Source: Acidobacteriota bacterium (GTDB taxonomy: Bacteria > Acidobacteriota > Blastocatellia > Pyrinomonadales > Pyrinomonadaceae). Taken from it: 64,000 nucleotides of DNA. Positions 55,860 to 64,000 of this stretch are shown one piece after another. Every line of letters starts with the position of its first letter. The stretch's first letter is position 1. Position numbers and translations under genes: made by a program. The stretch spans positions 62,001-126,000 of the forward strand of contig JAFAZX010000032.1 in NCBI GenBank assembly GCA_019239425.1. Reading direction: 5' to 3'. The notes beneath the pieces are model-generated. The model was not told the DNA's origin and made no database searches. It saw only the letters and a list, made by a program, of their open reading frames with translations.

Positions 55860-57858
55860 CACTGCTGTCGTCGCCGCCGGACGCGTATGGGTTGAAGGCG
55901 CTGTCGGCCCAGCGCCTGCGCTCGAAGCTGAAGTGCCTGATGGCGAAGAGCACGGGTAGCACCGAGAGCGCGATGAGCAAAAGTAGGAGGTTCGCCAAAC
56001 GCGGCACGCCCTGCTCGACCTGCACCGTGAACTGCGGCGGCGCCGGCTGGTTCCAGTTCTCCCACTGCGCTTCGAGCCGCATCGTGTAGCGCCCCTCGGG
56101 CAGGGCCGGCAGGTAATCCGTCTGCTCCGCGTCGCCCTCGCTCCAGGACTCGCCGTCCTCGACGCCGTGGTAGAACTCCATCGGCAGGTCGAACTGCTGG
56201 ACGAGCCCCGTCTCCTCGTTGATGAAGTCGCCCGCGACGTAGAGCCAGTTGTTGTCCACGTTCAGCGCGCGCCCCGTCACGCGCACGTTCCGCCCGCCCG
56301 CCAGCTCCAGAGGGTCTGTGAAGATGACCTGCGTCTTCTCGTTGCCGGCGTCGGGGTCGGGGGTGGCTCCCGGCGAGGGCGCGGGCGTGGGCGTCGGCTG
56401 CAGGGTGTAGGTCTGCGTGTAGACGGTCTTGCGCGGCGCAGTCACCAGTGTGAAGAAGCCGACCGCGAGCGCGGCCAGGACGAGCAGCCCCCAGTAGCCG
56501 TAAATCTTCTTGTGCGGCCACGGCTGGTTCGGCGCGACCGTGCGCGGCGAAGGGAGGTCGACGCCGAACTTCTTCTCGATCTCCTTGACCGGCGTGTACG
56601 CGCCGAGCGACCAGTTGACCTCCTCGGACGAGAGCTGCCCGCGCCGCTGGCCCGCCGCGACGGGGACTTCCTTCGAGAGCATGAGCGGCGCGTTGACGTA
56701 GTCGGTCGCGCGCGCGAGCTCGCCCGCCTCGACCTTCCAGTAGAACTCGCCCTCGACGTACTCGACGCGCGCCGCCGCGTCCTGAAACATCTTGTAACGA
56801 CGCCCGCCGTGCTGCACGGTCGTGCCGGCGTCCGTCACCTCGCCCGGCGGAACGGAAGTGACGTAGCTCCAGTGCCCGTCCGACTCGACGAGCCAGCGGA
56901 AGCCGACCGCCGGGTTATAGAGAAGGTACTCCTGCCAGAAGTAGCGCACGCCCTCGAACTCGACGCTGCGCACCATGAAGCCGATGACGTCGAACTCGCG
57001 CCCCTCGAACTCGGCCCTGCCGCCTAAGGGGATAGACTTGCTCCAGCCTTTACGTTCGAGCGTCTTCAGATACCGCAGCCGGCCCTGACTCGCGTCTAAG
57101 AGCGACCCGCAGTTCGGGCACCCGACGCGCTCCGTCCTGTCCGGCGCGCGCAGCTCAAGCGGGCCGCCGCAGTTCGGGCAACTGACCTGCGTCGCCGAGA
57201 CCGCGCGCGCCTCGCGCTCCGTCGTCCTTTGCGCGTGCGCGAGCCCCAACTCCTGTAACGTCGTCTCCCGCCCGACGAAGACGAGCGGCGGCTGCTCGCC
57301 GTAGTCGAGCGTGCCGAAGACGCCGGCCGCGCCCGAGAGGTCTGCGTAAGGGTAAGTCTCGCCCGGCCTGAGCGGGTACGGTATCTCGCCCTGCGCCGCC
57401 AGCATCCGCGCCGTGCCCTTCTCGGCGACGACGGGCGGCGTCTGCGCGGGGATGGCCCAGACCTGTTGCCCCAACTGCAGGGCGTCGAAGGAGGGGAGCG
57501 CGTTCGGCGAAGGGACTTGAATCTGGAAGGTGAGGTAGAAGCGCCCCTGCGCCTCCGCGAGCCAGCCCCAGCGGCCGTCGGCGAAGGCCGCGTACCACTC
57601 GTCCCAGAAGCCGCCGGCCGCGTGCTGCAACTGCGCGCGGCCCGTCAGCTCGAACGCGACGCCGAGGTAGACGCCGCGCAGGCCCACTTCGAGCGGCGAG
57701 CCCGACTCGACCACGTCCGAGACCTTGCCGAAGTCTTCGACGCCGCGGTCGGTGCGCGCCACGACCGAGCGGCAGAACTCGCAGACGACCACGACGGACG
57801 AGCCCGTCTTGAAGAGAACCTCCGCGCCGCACGCGGGGCAGTTCGCGCGCAGGGGCAT
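55852..57858 (-). CDS. DUF4178 zinc-ribbon membrane protein
   Basis: This 668-aa protein has two zinc-ribbon pairs (CPACGAEVLF with CEFCRS near residues 6-28, and CPNCGGPLEL with CPNCGSLL near 220-245). Two DUF4178 domains (about 55-195 and 260-400) have GRWGWLAEAQGRFYL and YLLYNPAVGFRWLVESDGHW. A membrane helix (about 462-482), a periplasmic domain and a second helix (about 620-642) follow. DUF4178 proteins are linked to speD-like and DUF350 genes in several phyla. The start overlaps the speD stop by 1 base. Confidence 0.88.
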   Translation of the reverse strand: MPLRANCPACGAEVLFKTGSSVVVVCEFCRSVVARTDRGVEDFGKVSDVVESGSPLEVGLRGVYLGVAFELTGRAQLQHAAGGFWDEWYAAFADGRWGWLAEAQGRFYLTFQIQVPSPNALPSFDALQLGQQVWAIPAQTPPVVAEKGTARMLAAQGEIPYPLRPGETYPYADLSGAAGVFGTLDYGEQPPLVFVGRETTLQELGLAHAQRTTEREARAVSATQVSCPNCGGPLELRAPDRTERVGCPNCGSLLDASQGRLRYLKTLERKGWSKSIPLGGRAEFEGREFDVIGFMVRSVEFEGVRYFWQEYLLYNPAVGFRWLVESDGHWSYVTSVPPGEVTDAGTTVQHGGRRYKMFQDAAARVEYVEGEFYWKVEAGELARATDYVNAPLMLSKEVPVAAGQRRGQLSSEEVNWSLGAYTPVKEIEKKFGVDLPSPRTVAPNQPWPHKKIYGYWGLLVLAALAVGFFTLVTAPRKTVYTQTYTLQPTPTPAPSPGATPDPDAGNEKTQVIFTDPLELAGGRNVRVTGRALNVDNNWLYVAGDFINEETGLVQQFDLPMEFYHGVEDGESWSEGDAEQTDYLPALPEGRYTMRLEAQWENWNQPAPPQFTVQVEQGVPRLANLLLLLIALSVLPVLFAIRHFSFERRRWADSAFNPYASGGDDSSDD

Positions 57859-58217
57859 CAGGCTTCCCCCCCGCCCGCGCGGCTGACGCTGCGCACGGAC
57901 ACGTCGCGCGCGCCGAGCATCTCCGCGAGCCTCTCGGCCCACGGCCACGCGGGGCGCTCGCGGCAGCAGTAGAGGTTGAAGGTGGCGACGCCGACCTCGG
58001 GGTAGGTGTGGCAGGCGAGGTGCGATTCGGTGAGCATGGCGAGGCCGGTCGCCCCGCCCTCGCCGGGGAACTTGTGCCAGAGCTGTTCGCCCAGGACGCG
58101 CAAGGATAGTTCTTCGATGGCGCGCGCGAAGACGCCGCGCAGACGTTCCACGTCGCGCAGCGCGACGGCGTCACACCCCGTCGCCTCGATGAGCCATTCG
58201 GTCCCGACTGTCAACAC
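57858..58217 (-). CDS. speD: S-adenosylmethionine decarboxylase proenzyme
   Basis: This protein of about 119 aa is a short bacterial SpeD. It cleaves itself before a serine to create a pyruvoyl group and then decarboxylates S-adenosylmethionine, supplying aminopropyl donors to spermidine synthase. The processing site is visible in LTESHLACHTYPE (Ser of ESH). The N-terminal EATGCD and the downstream FNLYCC match the family. The start is uncertain: I chose GTG 58217 by family length, but an open frame reaches 58316. It is the first gene of the polyamine cluster. Confidence 0.82.
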   Translation of the reverse strand: MLTVGTEWLIEATGCDAVALRDVERLRGVFARAIEELSLRVLGEQLWHKFPGEGGATGLAMLTESHLACHTYPEVGVATFNLYCCRERPAWPWAERLAEMLGARDVSVRSVSRAGGGEA

Positions 58218-58383
58218 GGCTTGGAGTTTGAACGAACGAGAGCGGCAGTACCTGAACGCGTGCGAGGATAGAAGAAAGGGCCGATGCTTTGCAACACTCT
58301 TCTTACGGCGGCGCAAGCGGCCGCGGCGCTTGGCGTTCTACGGACAGTCTGCCCCACACACTTTCAGACAGAGGAGACCCAAC

Positions 58384-59673
58384 ATGCCGAAGCCGCTCCG
58401 ACTCTTCCCCGCCCTGCTCCTGACCCTTTTGTCCCTGCCACCCCAGACGTCCGCGCAGTCGCAGGGCAACGCCGCGCACCTGACCGTCTACGACGCGGGC
58501 GTCGCCGAAGTCCTCGAAGAGCGCACGGTCGAGCTCCAGCCCGGCCTCAACCAGGTCGAGTGGCGCAGCCTCATGCCCAAGGCCTTCGCGCAGACCTTGC
58601 GCGTGACGGCCGAGGACGCCGAGGTCACGCGCGTGGACGTGACATACGACGGCGTCGAAGTGCGCGGCCAGCGCTCGCCCGCCCTGCGCCTCTCCATCCA
58701 GAACCGCGGGGGCGCGGGCGCGCGCAGGGTGCAGGTCGATTACCTCGCGCCGGACATCAGCTGGCGCGGCGACTACTCGCTCGTCCTCGACCCGGTGCAG
58801 AGCGGCGCGCCGTCGACGGCCGCGACGCTCGACTCGTGGGTCTCGCTCAACAACAACACGGGCACGGACGTGCGCGGCGGGACGGTCGACCTGGTCGCGG
58901 GCGAGGTCGCGCTGCTCACGGGCGACGGCGCGTCCCGGCGCGACTACGACGAGATGTCGCGCAACACGGCGCAGATGAGGAACGTCAGCACGGAGGGCGA
59001 GGAGCCGCCCGCGTTCTCCACCGAGGCCGCGGGCCTGAGCGCCTTCAGCCGCTTCCGCCTCGGGCGCGACGTGGCCTTGAACGCGAACTCGCCCGTGAGC
59101 CGCCTGCCGCTCTTCCAGCGCGCGCGCCTCGCCATCACGCAGCGCAACGTCTTCGAGAACGGGTACGACGTGCAGACGCTCGCGCGCGGCGGCTTCGTGC
59201 TCGTCCCGCGCGGGTTGGAAGTCCGCCTCGTCTCGAAGAACCCGACGCAGGTGCCGATGCCCGCGGGCCAGGTCACCATCTACGCGCGCGACGGCGGCGT
59301 GGCGCAGATCGCGGGGCAGGATCGAATCCCTTTGACGCCGCCGGGCGGCGAGTTCAGCGTCACGCAGGGGCGCTCCTCGACGCTCTTCGGCACGCGCCGC
59401 ATCCTCGAACGGCGGCAGGTCGAGTACAGGGGGCAGGACGGCGAGACGCACCAGAAGCTCATCACGCGCGTCGAGGTCGTCCTGACCAACCGCGGCGCGC
59501 TCGAAGCGGAGGCGTTCGTGCGCGAGGCGGTCGAGCCGTTCGTCGCCAACCAGTGGGCGGTCACGGACTCTTCGGCGAAGGCCGAGCGGCTCGCCGCCAA
59601 CACCTTCCAGATGAGGGTCAACGTCCCCGCCGGCGGCAAGACCGTCGTCACCTACACCGTCGAGGCGAAATAA
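58384..59673 (+). CDS. secreted DUF4139 protein
   Basis: This 429-aa protein has a signal peptide (to about residue 25, TSAQS). A DUF4139 domain follows, with a short N-terminal region (YDAGVAEVLEERTVELQPGLNQVEW) and the main part (about 120-425) with LAPDISWRGDYSLVLD, WVSLNNNTGTDVRGGTVDLVAGEV and VPAGGKTVVTYTVEAK at the end. The family is beta-rich and may act in surface adhesion or as a structural protein; no reaction is known. The ATG at 58384 begins the signal peptide. The gene is divergent from speD. Confidence 0.87.
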   Translation: MPKPLRLFPALLLTLLSLPPQTSAQSQGNAAHLTVYDAGVAEVLEERTVELQPGLNQVEWRSLMPKAFAQTLRVTAEDAEVTRVDVTYDGVEVRGQRSPALRLSIQNRGGAGARRVQVDYLAPDISWRGDYSLVLDPVQSGAPSTAATLDSWVSLNNNTGTDVRGGTVDLVAGEVALLTGDGASRRDYDEMSRNTAQMRNVSTEGEEPPAFSTEAAGLSAFSRFRLGRDVALNANSPVSRLPLFQRARLAITQRNVFENGYDVQTLARGGFVLVPRGLEVRLVSKNPTQVPMPAGQVTIYARDGGVAQIAGQDRIPLTPPGGEFSVTQGRSSTLFGTRRILERRQVEYRGQDGETHQKLITRVEVVLTNRGALEAEAFVREAVEPFVANQWAVTDSSAKAERLAANTFQMRVNVPAGGKTVVTYTVEAK

Positions 59674-59694
59674 CAGGACAGGTAAAAGGATGAA

Positions 59695-59762
59695 GGATGA
59701 AGGATGAAGGATGAAAGTGACGGGGTCTACACTTCATCCTTCATCCTTCATCCTTCATCCTT
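59695..59762. repeat. family E inverted repeat
   Basis: Four AAGGATG heptads on the left (59695-59719) face four complementary units (59730-59762). They lie between the DUF4139 and MgtE-N genes. Confidence 0.9.
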
Positions 59763-59811
59763 CCGGACGTGCTATGATGCGGCCGTCCAGACGGGGAAGC
59801 CCTAATTTCAA

Positions 59812-61050
59812 ATGCTCTATCTCTCGCAAGTGCTCGGCCGGCCCATCCGCGAGGTCGAGGGCGAGCGGGTGGCGACGCTCAAGGACGTGATCGTCCGCCT
59901 CGGCTCAGACCACCCGCCGGTGACGGGACTCGTGGCGCGCTACCGCCGCCGCGACTTCTTCGTCCCGCGCGCCCGCGTCGCGCGCATCAACGTGGACGGC
60001 GTCCGGCTCAACTCCGACATCCTCGACCTGCGCCGCTTCGCGCGGCGCGAGGGCGAAGTCCTGCTCGCGCGCGACGTGCTCGACAAGCAGCTCATCGACG
60101 TGGACGGCAAGCGCGTCGTGCGCGTCAACGACGTGCAGCTCATCGAGACCGGCGGCGAGTGGCTCGTCACCGGCGCCGACGTGACCTTCGCCGGCCTGTG
60201 GCGCCGCCTCACGCCGCACAACTTCATCGGCACGAACCGCCCGGTCGAGGTCATCGACTGGGCCGACGTCGGCTACCTGGCGACCGACGCCGCGGCCGTC
60301 CAGTTGAAGTCTTCGCGCGACAAGCTGGCGCGCCTCCACCCGGTCGAGATCGCGCGCCTCACCGAGGCGCTCTCGCGCCACCACGGCTCGGAGGTCATCG
60401 AGGCGCTCGACGACGAGACGGCCGCGGAGACTTTGGAAGAGATGCACGCCGAAGACCAGGCCCGCATCATCGGCGAGATGGAGGAGGAGCGCGCCGCCGA
60501 CATCCTCGAGCACATGTCGCCCGACGAGGCGGCCGACGTGCTCGGCGACCTGCCGGAGGAGCAGGCGCAAGACCTGCTCGAACGCATGGAGCACGAGGAG
60601 AAGGCGGACGTGCAGGAGCTCCTCCCCTACGAGGACGACGAGGCCGGCGGCCTGATGACGACCGAGTTCGTCGTCCTGCCGAAACACCTGACGGCGGGCG
60701 AGGCCCTGGCGCGGATCAGGGAGATGGCCGAGACGCCGAACATGATCTACTACCTCTACGTCGTCGAGGAGGAAGGCTCCTGGAGGCTCTGCGGCGTCAT
60801 CGCGCTGCGCAGCCTCATCCTCGCAGACCCTTCGGCGCCGCTCTCCGAGGTCATGCGCGACGAGTTCCAGTTCGCGCGGCCCCGCGACCCCGCCCGCGAC
60901 GTGGCCGAGACCATCGCCGAGTACAACCTCCTCGCCCTCCCCGTCGTCGACGACACCGGGGAGATCGCCGGCATCGTCACCGTGGACGACGCCATGGAAT
61001 ACCTCCTCCCCAAAGACTGGCGCCCGCGCCTCCCGCGGGTTTTCGGTTAA
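59812..61050 (+). CDS. MgtE N-domain/CBS protein without channel, with PRC-barrel-like N-terminus
   Basis: This 412-aa cytoplasmic protein has PRC-barrel-like segments (about residues 1-160, VLGRPIREVEGERVATLKDV and VLDKQLIDVDGKRVVRVNDV). An MgtE N-domain follows (about 185-285, with ILEHMSPDEAADVLGDLPEEQA). Two CBS motifs (about 290-405, MTTEFVVLPKHLTAGEAL and LLALPVVDDTGEIAGIVTVDD) end it. In MgtE these parts sense magnesium and gate the channel, but here no membrane part is present. The Nramp-type transporter at 62440 is the likely partner. Three small genes lie in between. Confidence 0.88.
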   Translation: MLYLSQVLGRPIREVEGERVATLKDVIVRLGSDHPPVTGLVARYRRRDFFVPRARVARINVDGVRLNSDILDLRRFARREGEVLLARDVLDKQLIDVDGKRVVRVNDVQLIETGGEWLVTGADVTFAGLWRRLTPHNFIGTNRPVEVIDWADVGYLATDAAAVQLKSSRDKLARLHPVEIARLTEALSRHHGSEVIEALDDETAAETLEEMHAEDQARIIGEMEEERAADILEHMSPDEAADVLGDLPEEQAQDLLERMEHEEKADVQELLPYEDDEAGGLMTTEFVVLPKHLTAGEALARIREMAETPNMIYYLYVVEEEGSWRLCGVIALRSLILADPSAPLSEVMRDEFQFARPRDPARDVAETIAEYNLLALPVVDDTGEIAGIVTVDDAMEYLLPKDWRPRLPRVFG

Positions 61051-61056
61051 GCAGTC

Positions 61057-61563
61057 GTGGAGAAGACGCTTGCAATCATTAACCGGATGGAGGCGGAGGG
61101 CCTTCTCGGTCGTTACGCCATCGGCGGCGCGATGGCCGCCATCTTTTACGTGGAGCCGTTTACGACTTACGACCTCGACATCTTCTTCGCGGCAAGCGTG
61201 TCGGGCGGCCTCGCCCTGATGGCGCCGGTCTACGAGTATCTGGCGGCCGCGGGCTACGAAGCGGAGGGCGAGGCCGTGAGCATCGAGGGCTGGCCTGTCC
61301 AGTTTCTCCCGACCTATAATCCGCTCGTAGTCGAAGCCGTAGAGCAAGCAGCGGAGATCACGTTCAAGGGCACGCCGACGCGCGTGTTGGGCGCCGAGCA
61401 CCTCGTCGCCATCATGCTGCAAACCGGCAGGGAGAAGGACTACGCCCGCGCGGCGAAGTTTCTTGAAGAGGGTGTGGTCAATGTCGAGCGGCTAACGGAC
61501 ATAGTTTCGCGCCACGGGTTGACCGACAAGTGGCGCGAGTTCTCCGGTAGGATTGGGGAGTGA
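61057..61563 (+). CDS. nucleotidyltransferase-fold protein (AbiEii/DUF6036-like)
   Basis: This 168-aa protein shows the minimal nucleotidyltransferase pattern GGAMAAIFYVEPFTTYDLDIFF, where GG and D-L-D are the nucleotide and metal site. The middle contains EGWPVQFLPTYNPLV and the end is helical. AbiEii-type toxins and DUF6036 proteins share this fold and often pair with a small partner gene, which follows here with a 4-base overlap. A toxin-antitoxin or abortive-infection role is possible but unproven. The GTG start lies 6 bases after the MgtE-N stop. Confidence 0.75.
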   Translation: MEKTLAIINRMEAEGLLGRYAIGGAMAAIFYVEPFTTYDLDIFFAASVSGGLALMAPVYEYLAAAGYEAEGEAVSIEGWPVQFLPTYNPLVVEAVEQAAEITFKGTPTRVLGAEHLVAIMLQTGREKDYARAAKFLEEGVVNVERLTDIVSRHGLTDKWREFSGRIGE

Positions 61564-61751
61564 AAGAGAAGACGGACATTTCAGAGATACTCGAAAGGAA
61601 GGCCGAGCGCAGGCGGAGTTTGGCTCGACTTCCTTACGAGGAGAAGGTCGAGATCGTCCGGCGGTTGCAGGAGTTGAGCCGGGAGATTAAGGAGAGCAGG
61701 GACGAGAATGAAGGACTGCGCCGTATGAGAAAGACGGCGGAGGGGCGGTAA
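61560..61751 (+). CDS. 63-aa helical partner of the nucleotidyltransferase
   Basis: This 63-aa, highly charged protein is predicted to be all-helical (ILERKAERRRSLARLPYEEKVEIVRRLQEL). It is coupled to the previous gene by overlap of GTG and TGA (61560-61563). Its size and position suit an antitoxin or a small regulatory subunit. I cannot assign a named family with certainty. Confidence 0.7.
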   Translation: MKEKTDISEILERKAERRRSLARLPYEEKVEIVRRLQELSREIKESRDENEGLRRMRKTAEGR

Positions 61752-61788
61752 AGTTTTCCGGGCCGTCCGGGAATAGCGGAGGCGGGTG

Positions 61789-62388
61789 ATGAGGAGGACT
61801 TCGACGGGGCTGTTGGTGCTGGTGCTCGCTTTGGCGGGCGGGGTCTTCTCGAACGAGTGGTTCGGGCACGCGGGGCACACGGACGGGCTCACCTTGAAGC
61901 TCGACGCGCGGAAGACTTCGCTGCGCGTGGGCGAGGAGACGGACGTGAGGCTCGTGCTCAAGAACGAGGGCCGGCGCTCCGTCAGGCTGGTGGAGCCGGG
62001 CGACGGGAGCGAGTCGGGTTGGAGGACGCCGGTCGTCGCCTGGTCTATCATCAAAGACGACCCGGCGGCGCCCCACCCGCCGGAGCCTTTCAGGGGAGTG
62101 CGCGCGCGCGAATGCGGGAACGTCGGCGGGCTGCGGTGGGGCGAGGTCTTCAGTCTCGCGCCGGGCGAGACGAAGGAGTTGTGGCAGTGGGGCGCCTTCC
62201 TGCCGCGCTTCGAAGAGCCGGGCGTCTACCGCGTCGTCTTCCTCTACGCGAACCGCCCCTCGATGAGCTGGGTGAGCGAGCAGGGGCGGCCGCTCGTCTT
62301 CAACAATCCCTTCGAGATGTGGCGGGTGCGGCACAGCACCGAGGCCACGGCCGTCAGCAACGAGTTGGTCTTCACGGTGCGCGACTAG
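61789..62388 (+). CDS. secreted protein with Ig-like fold, unknown function
   Basis: This 199-aa protein has a signal peptide (to about residue 22). Then follows a single beta-rich domain with LTLKLDARKTSLRVGEETDVRLVLKNEG, FSLAPGETKELWQWGAF and GVYRVVFLYANRPS, which resembles Ig-like or BsuPI-type domains. It should be extracytoplasmic. ATG 61789 is preferred over GTG 61786. I do not recognise the family, and the neighbours do not explain it. Confidence 0.75.
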   Translation: MRRTSTGLLVLVLALAGGVFSNEWFGHAGHTDGLTLKLDARKTSLRVGEETDVRLVLKNEGRRSVRLVEPGDGSESGWRTPVVAWSIIKDDPAAPHPPEPFRGVRARECGNVGGLRWGEVFSLAPGETKELWQWGAFLPRFEEPGVYRVVFLYANRPSMSWVSEQGRPLVFNNPFEMWRVRHSTEATAVSNELVFTVRD

Positions 62389-62439
62389 CGCATGGGCTTT
62401 TCCGAACGGGTCAGCGGATGAAAGACGGGGAACCTCCGA

Positions 62440-63870
<1,431 letters not shown>

Positions 63871-63877
63871 TCTTCCC

Positions 63878-64000
63878 ATGACTCGTCCTCCGCTCAAGAA
63901 GAAGGTCGCGGTGCCGCTCGTGCTGGCGGTGCTCTTCGGGCTGGCGTGGTACGTGCTGTCGCGGCTCATGCCGGAGCTGCCCGCGGGCGCGACCGACCAG
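63878..64000 (+). CDS. start of a membrane protein gene, cut by the window end
   Basis: The first 41 codons are present. A basic start (MTRPPLKKK) leads into a hydrophobic helix (VAVPLVLAVLFGLAWYVL), so this is a signal anchor or membrane protein. The rest lies outside the window. No Shine-Dalgarno is visible because a family A repeat ends 7 bases upstream. Confidence 0.55.
   Translation, partial: MTRPPLKKKVAVPLVLAVLFGLAWYVLSRLMPELPAGATDQ

Overview
The window is high-GC (roughly two thirds G+C), densely coded bacterial chromosome. DUF2911, DUF4139, DUF4214-subtilase, CHAT and alternative-complex-III genes, together with heptameric intergenic repeats, suggest an aerobic Acidobacteriota member, probably class Blastocatellia. 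This is inferred from gene content only. No rRNA, tRNA or CRISPR array is visible.

Layout. 1-3.1 kb: a response regulator/diguanylate cyclase, a Crp/Fnr regulator, YacG and a TlpA-like lipoprotein. 3.1-11.7 kb: pyruvate kinase, then a regulatory island made of an ECF sigma factor, a soluble zinc-finger anti-sigma-like protein, a 955-aa TPR-CHAT protease, a secreted subtilase and a probable small RNA. Three almost identical promoter-like boxes (G-TATTTT ... CACTGTT, start-to-start spacing exactly 21 bp) lie in front of the anti-sigma gene, the subtilase gene and the small RNA. This CRISPR-free set resembles the RpoE/Csx30/TPR-CHAT part of type III-E systems and is the best candidate for an undescribed system here.

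11.7-30.2 kb: housekeeping and envelope genes (dienelactone hydrolase, DinB, DUF72, PIG-L deacetylase, sodium symporter, GNAT, a second subtilase with GDG hexapeptide repeats, two DUF2911 paralogues, proC, TonB). A lower-GC BglII-like restriction-modification cassette sits at the 3' end of proC, bounded by 35-bp direct repeats. 30.5-46.3 kb: an acyltransferase and a 12-gene minus-strand respiratory cluster, actABCDEF - orf205 - sco - ctaC - ctaD - ctaE - ctaF, predicted to form an alternative complex III/caa3 quinol-to-oxygen chain. 46.9-48.9 kb: a Cys-rich secreted protein gene apparently split by a frameshift at a run of seven G. 49-58.2 kb: a minus-strand polyamine/membrane cluster (speD, DUF4178, DUF350, membrane-fused spermidine synthase, FAD oxidoreductase and partners). 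58.4-64 kb: DUF4139, an MgtE-N/CBS protein, a nucleotidyltransferase gene pair and an atypical Nramp transporter.

At least five families of inverted repeats, four with 7-bp periodicity in their arms and one with 8-bp periodicity, occupy most longer intergenic gaps. Some supply stop codons, and two copies encode the hydrophobic signal peptide of a respiratory gene.
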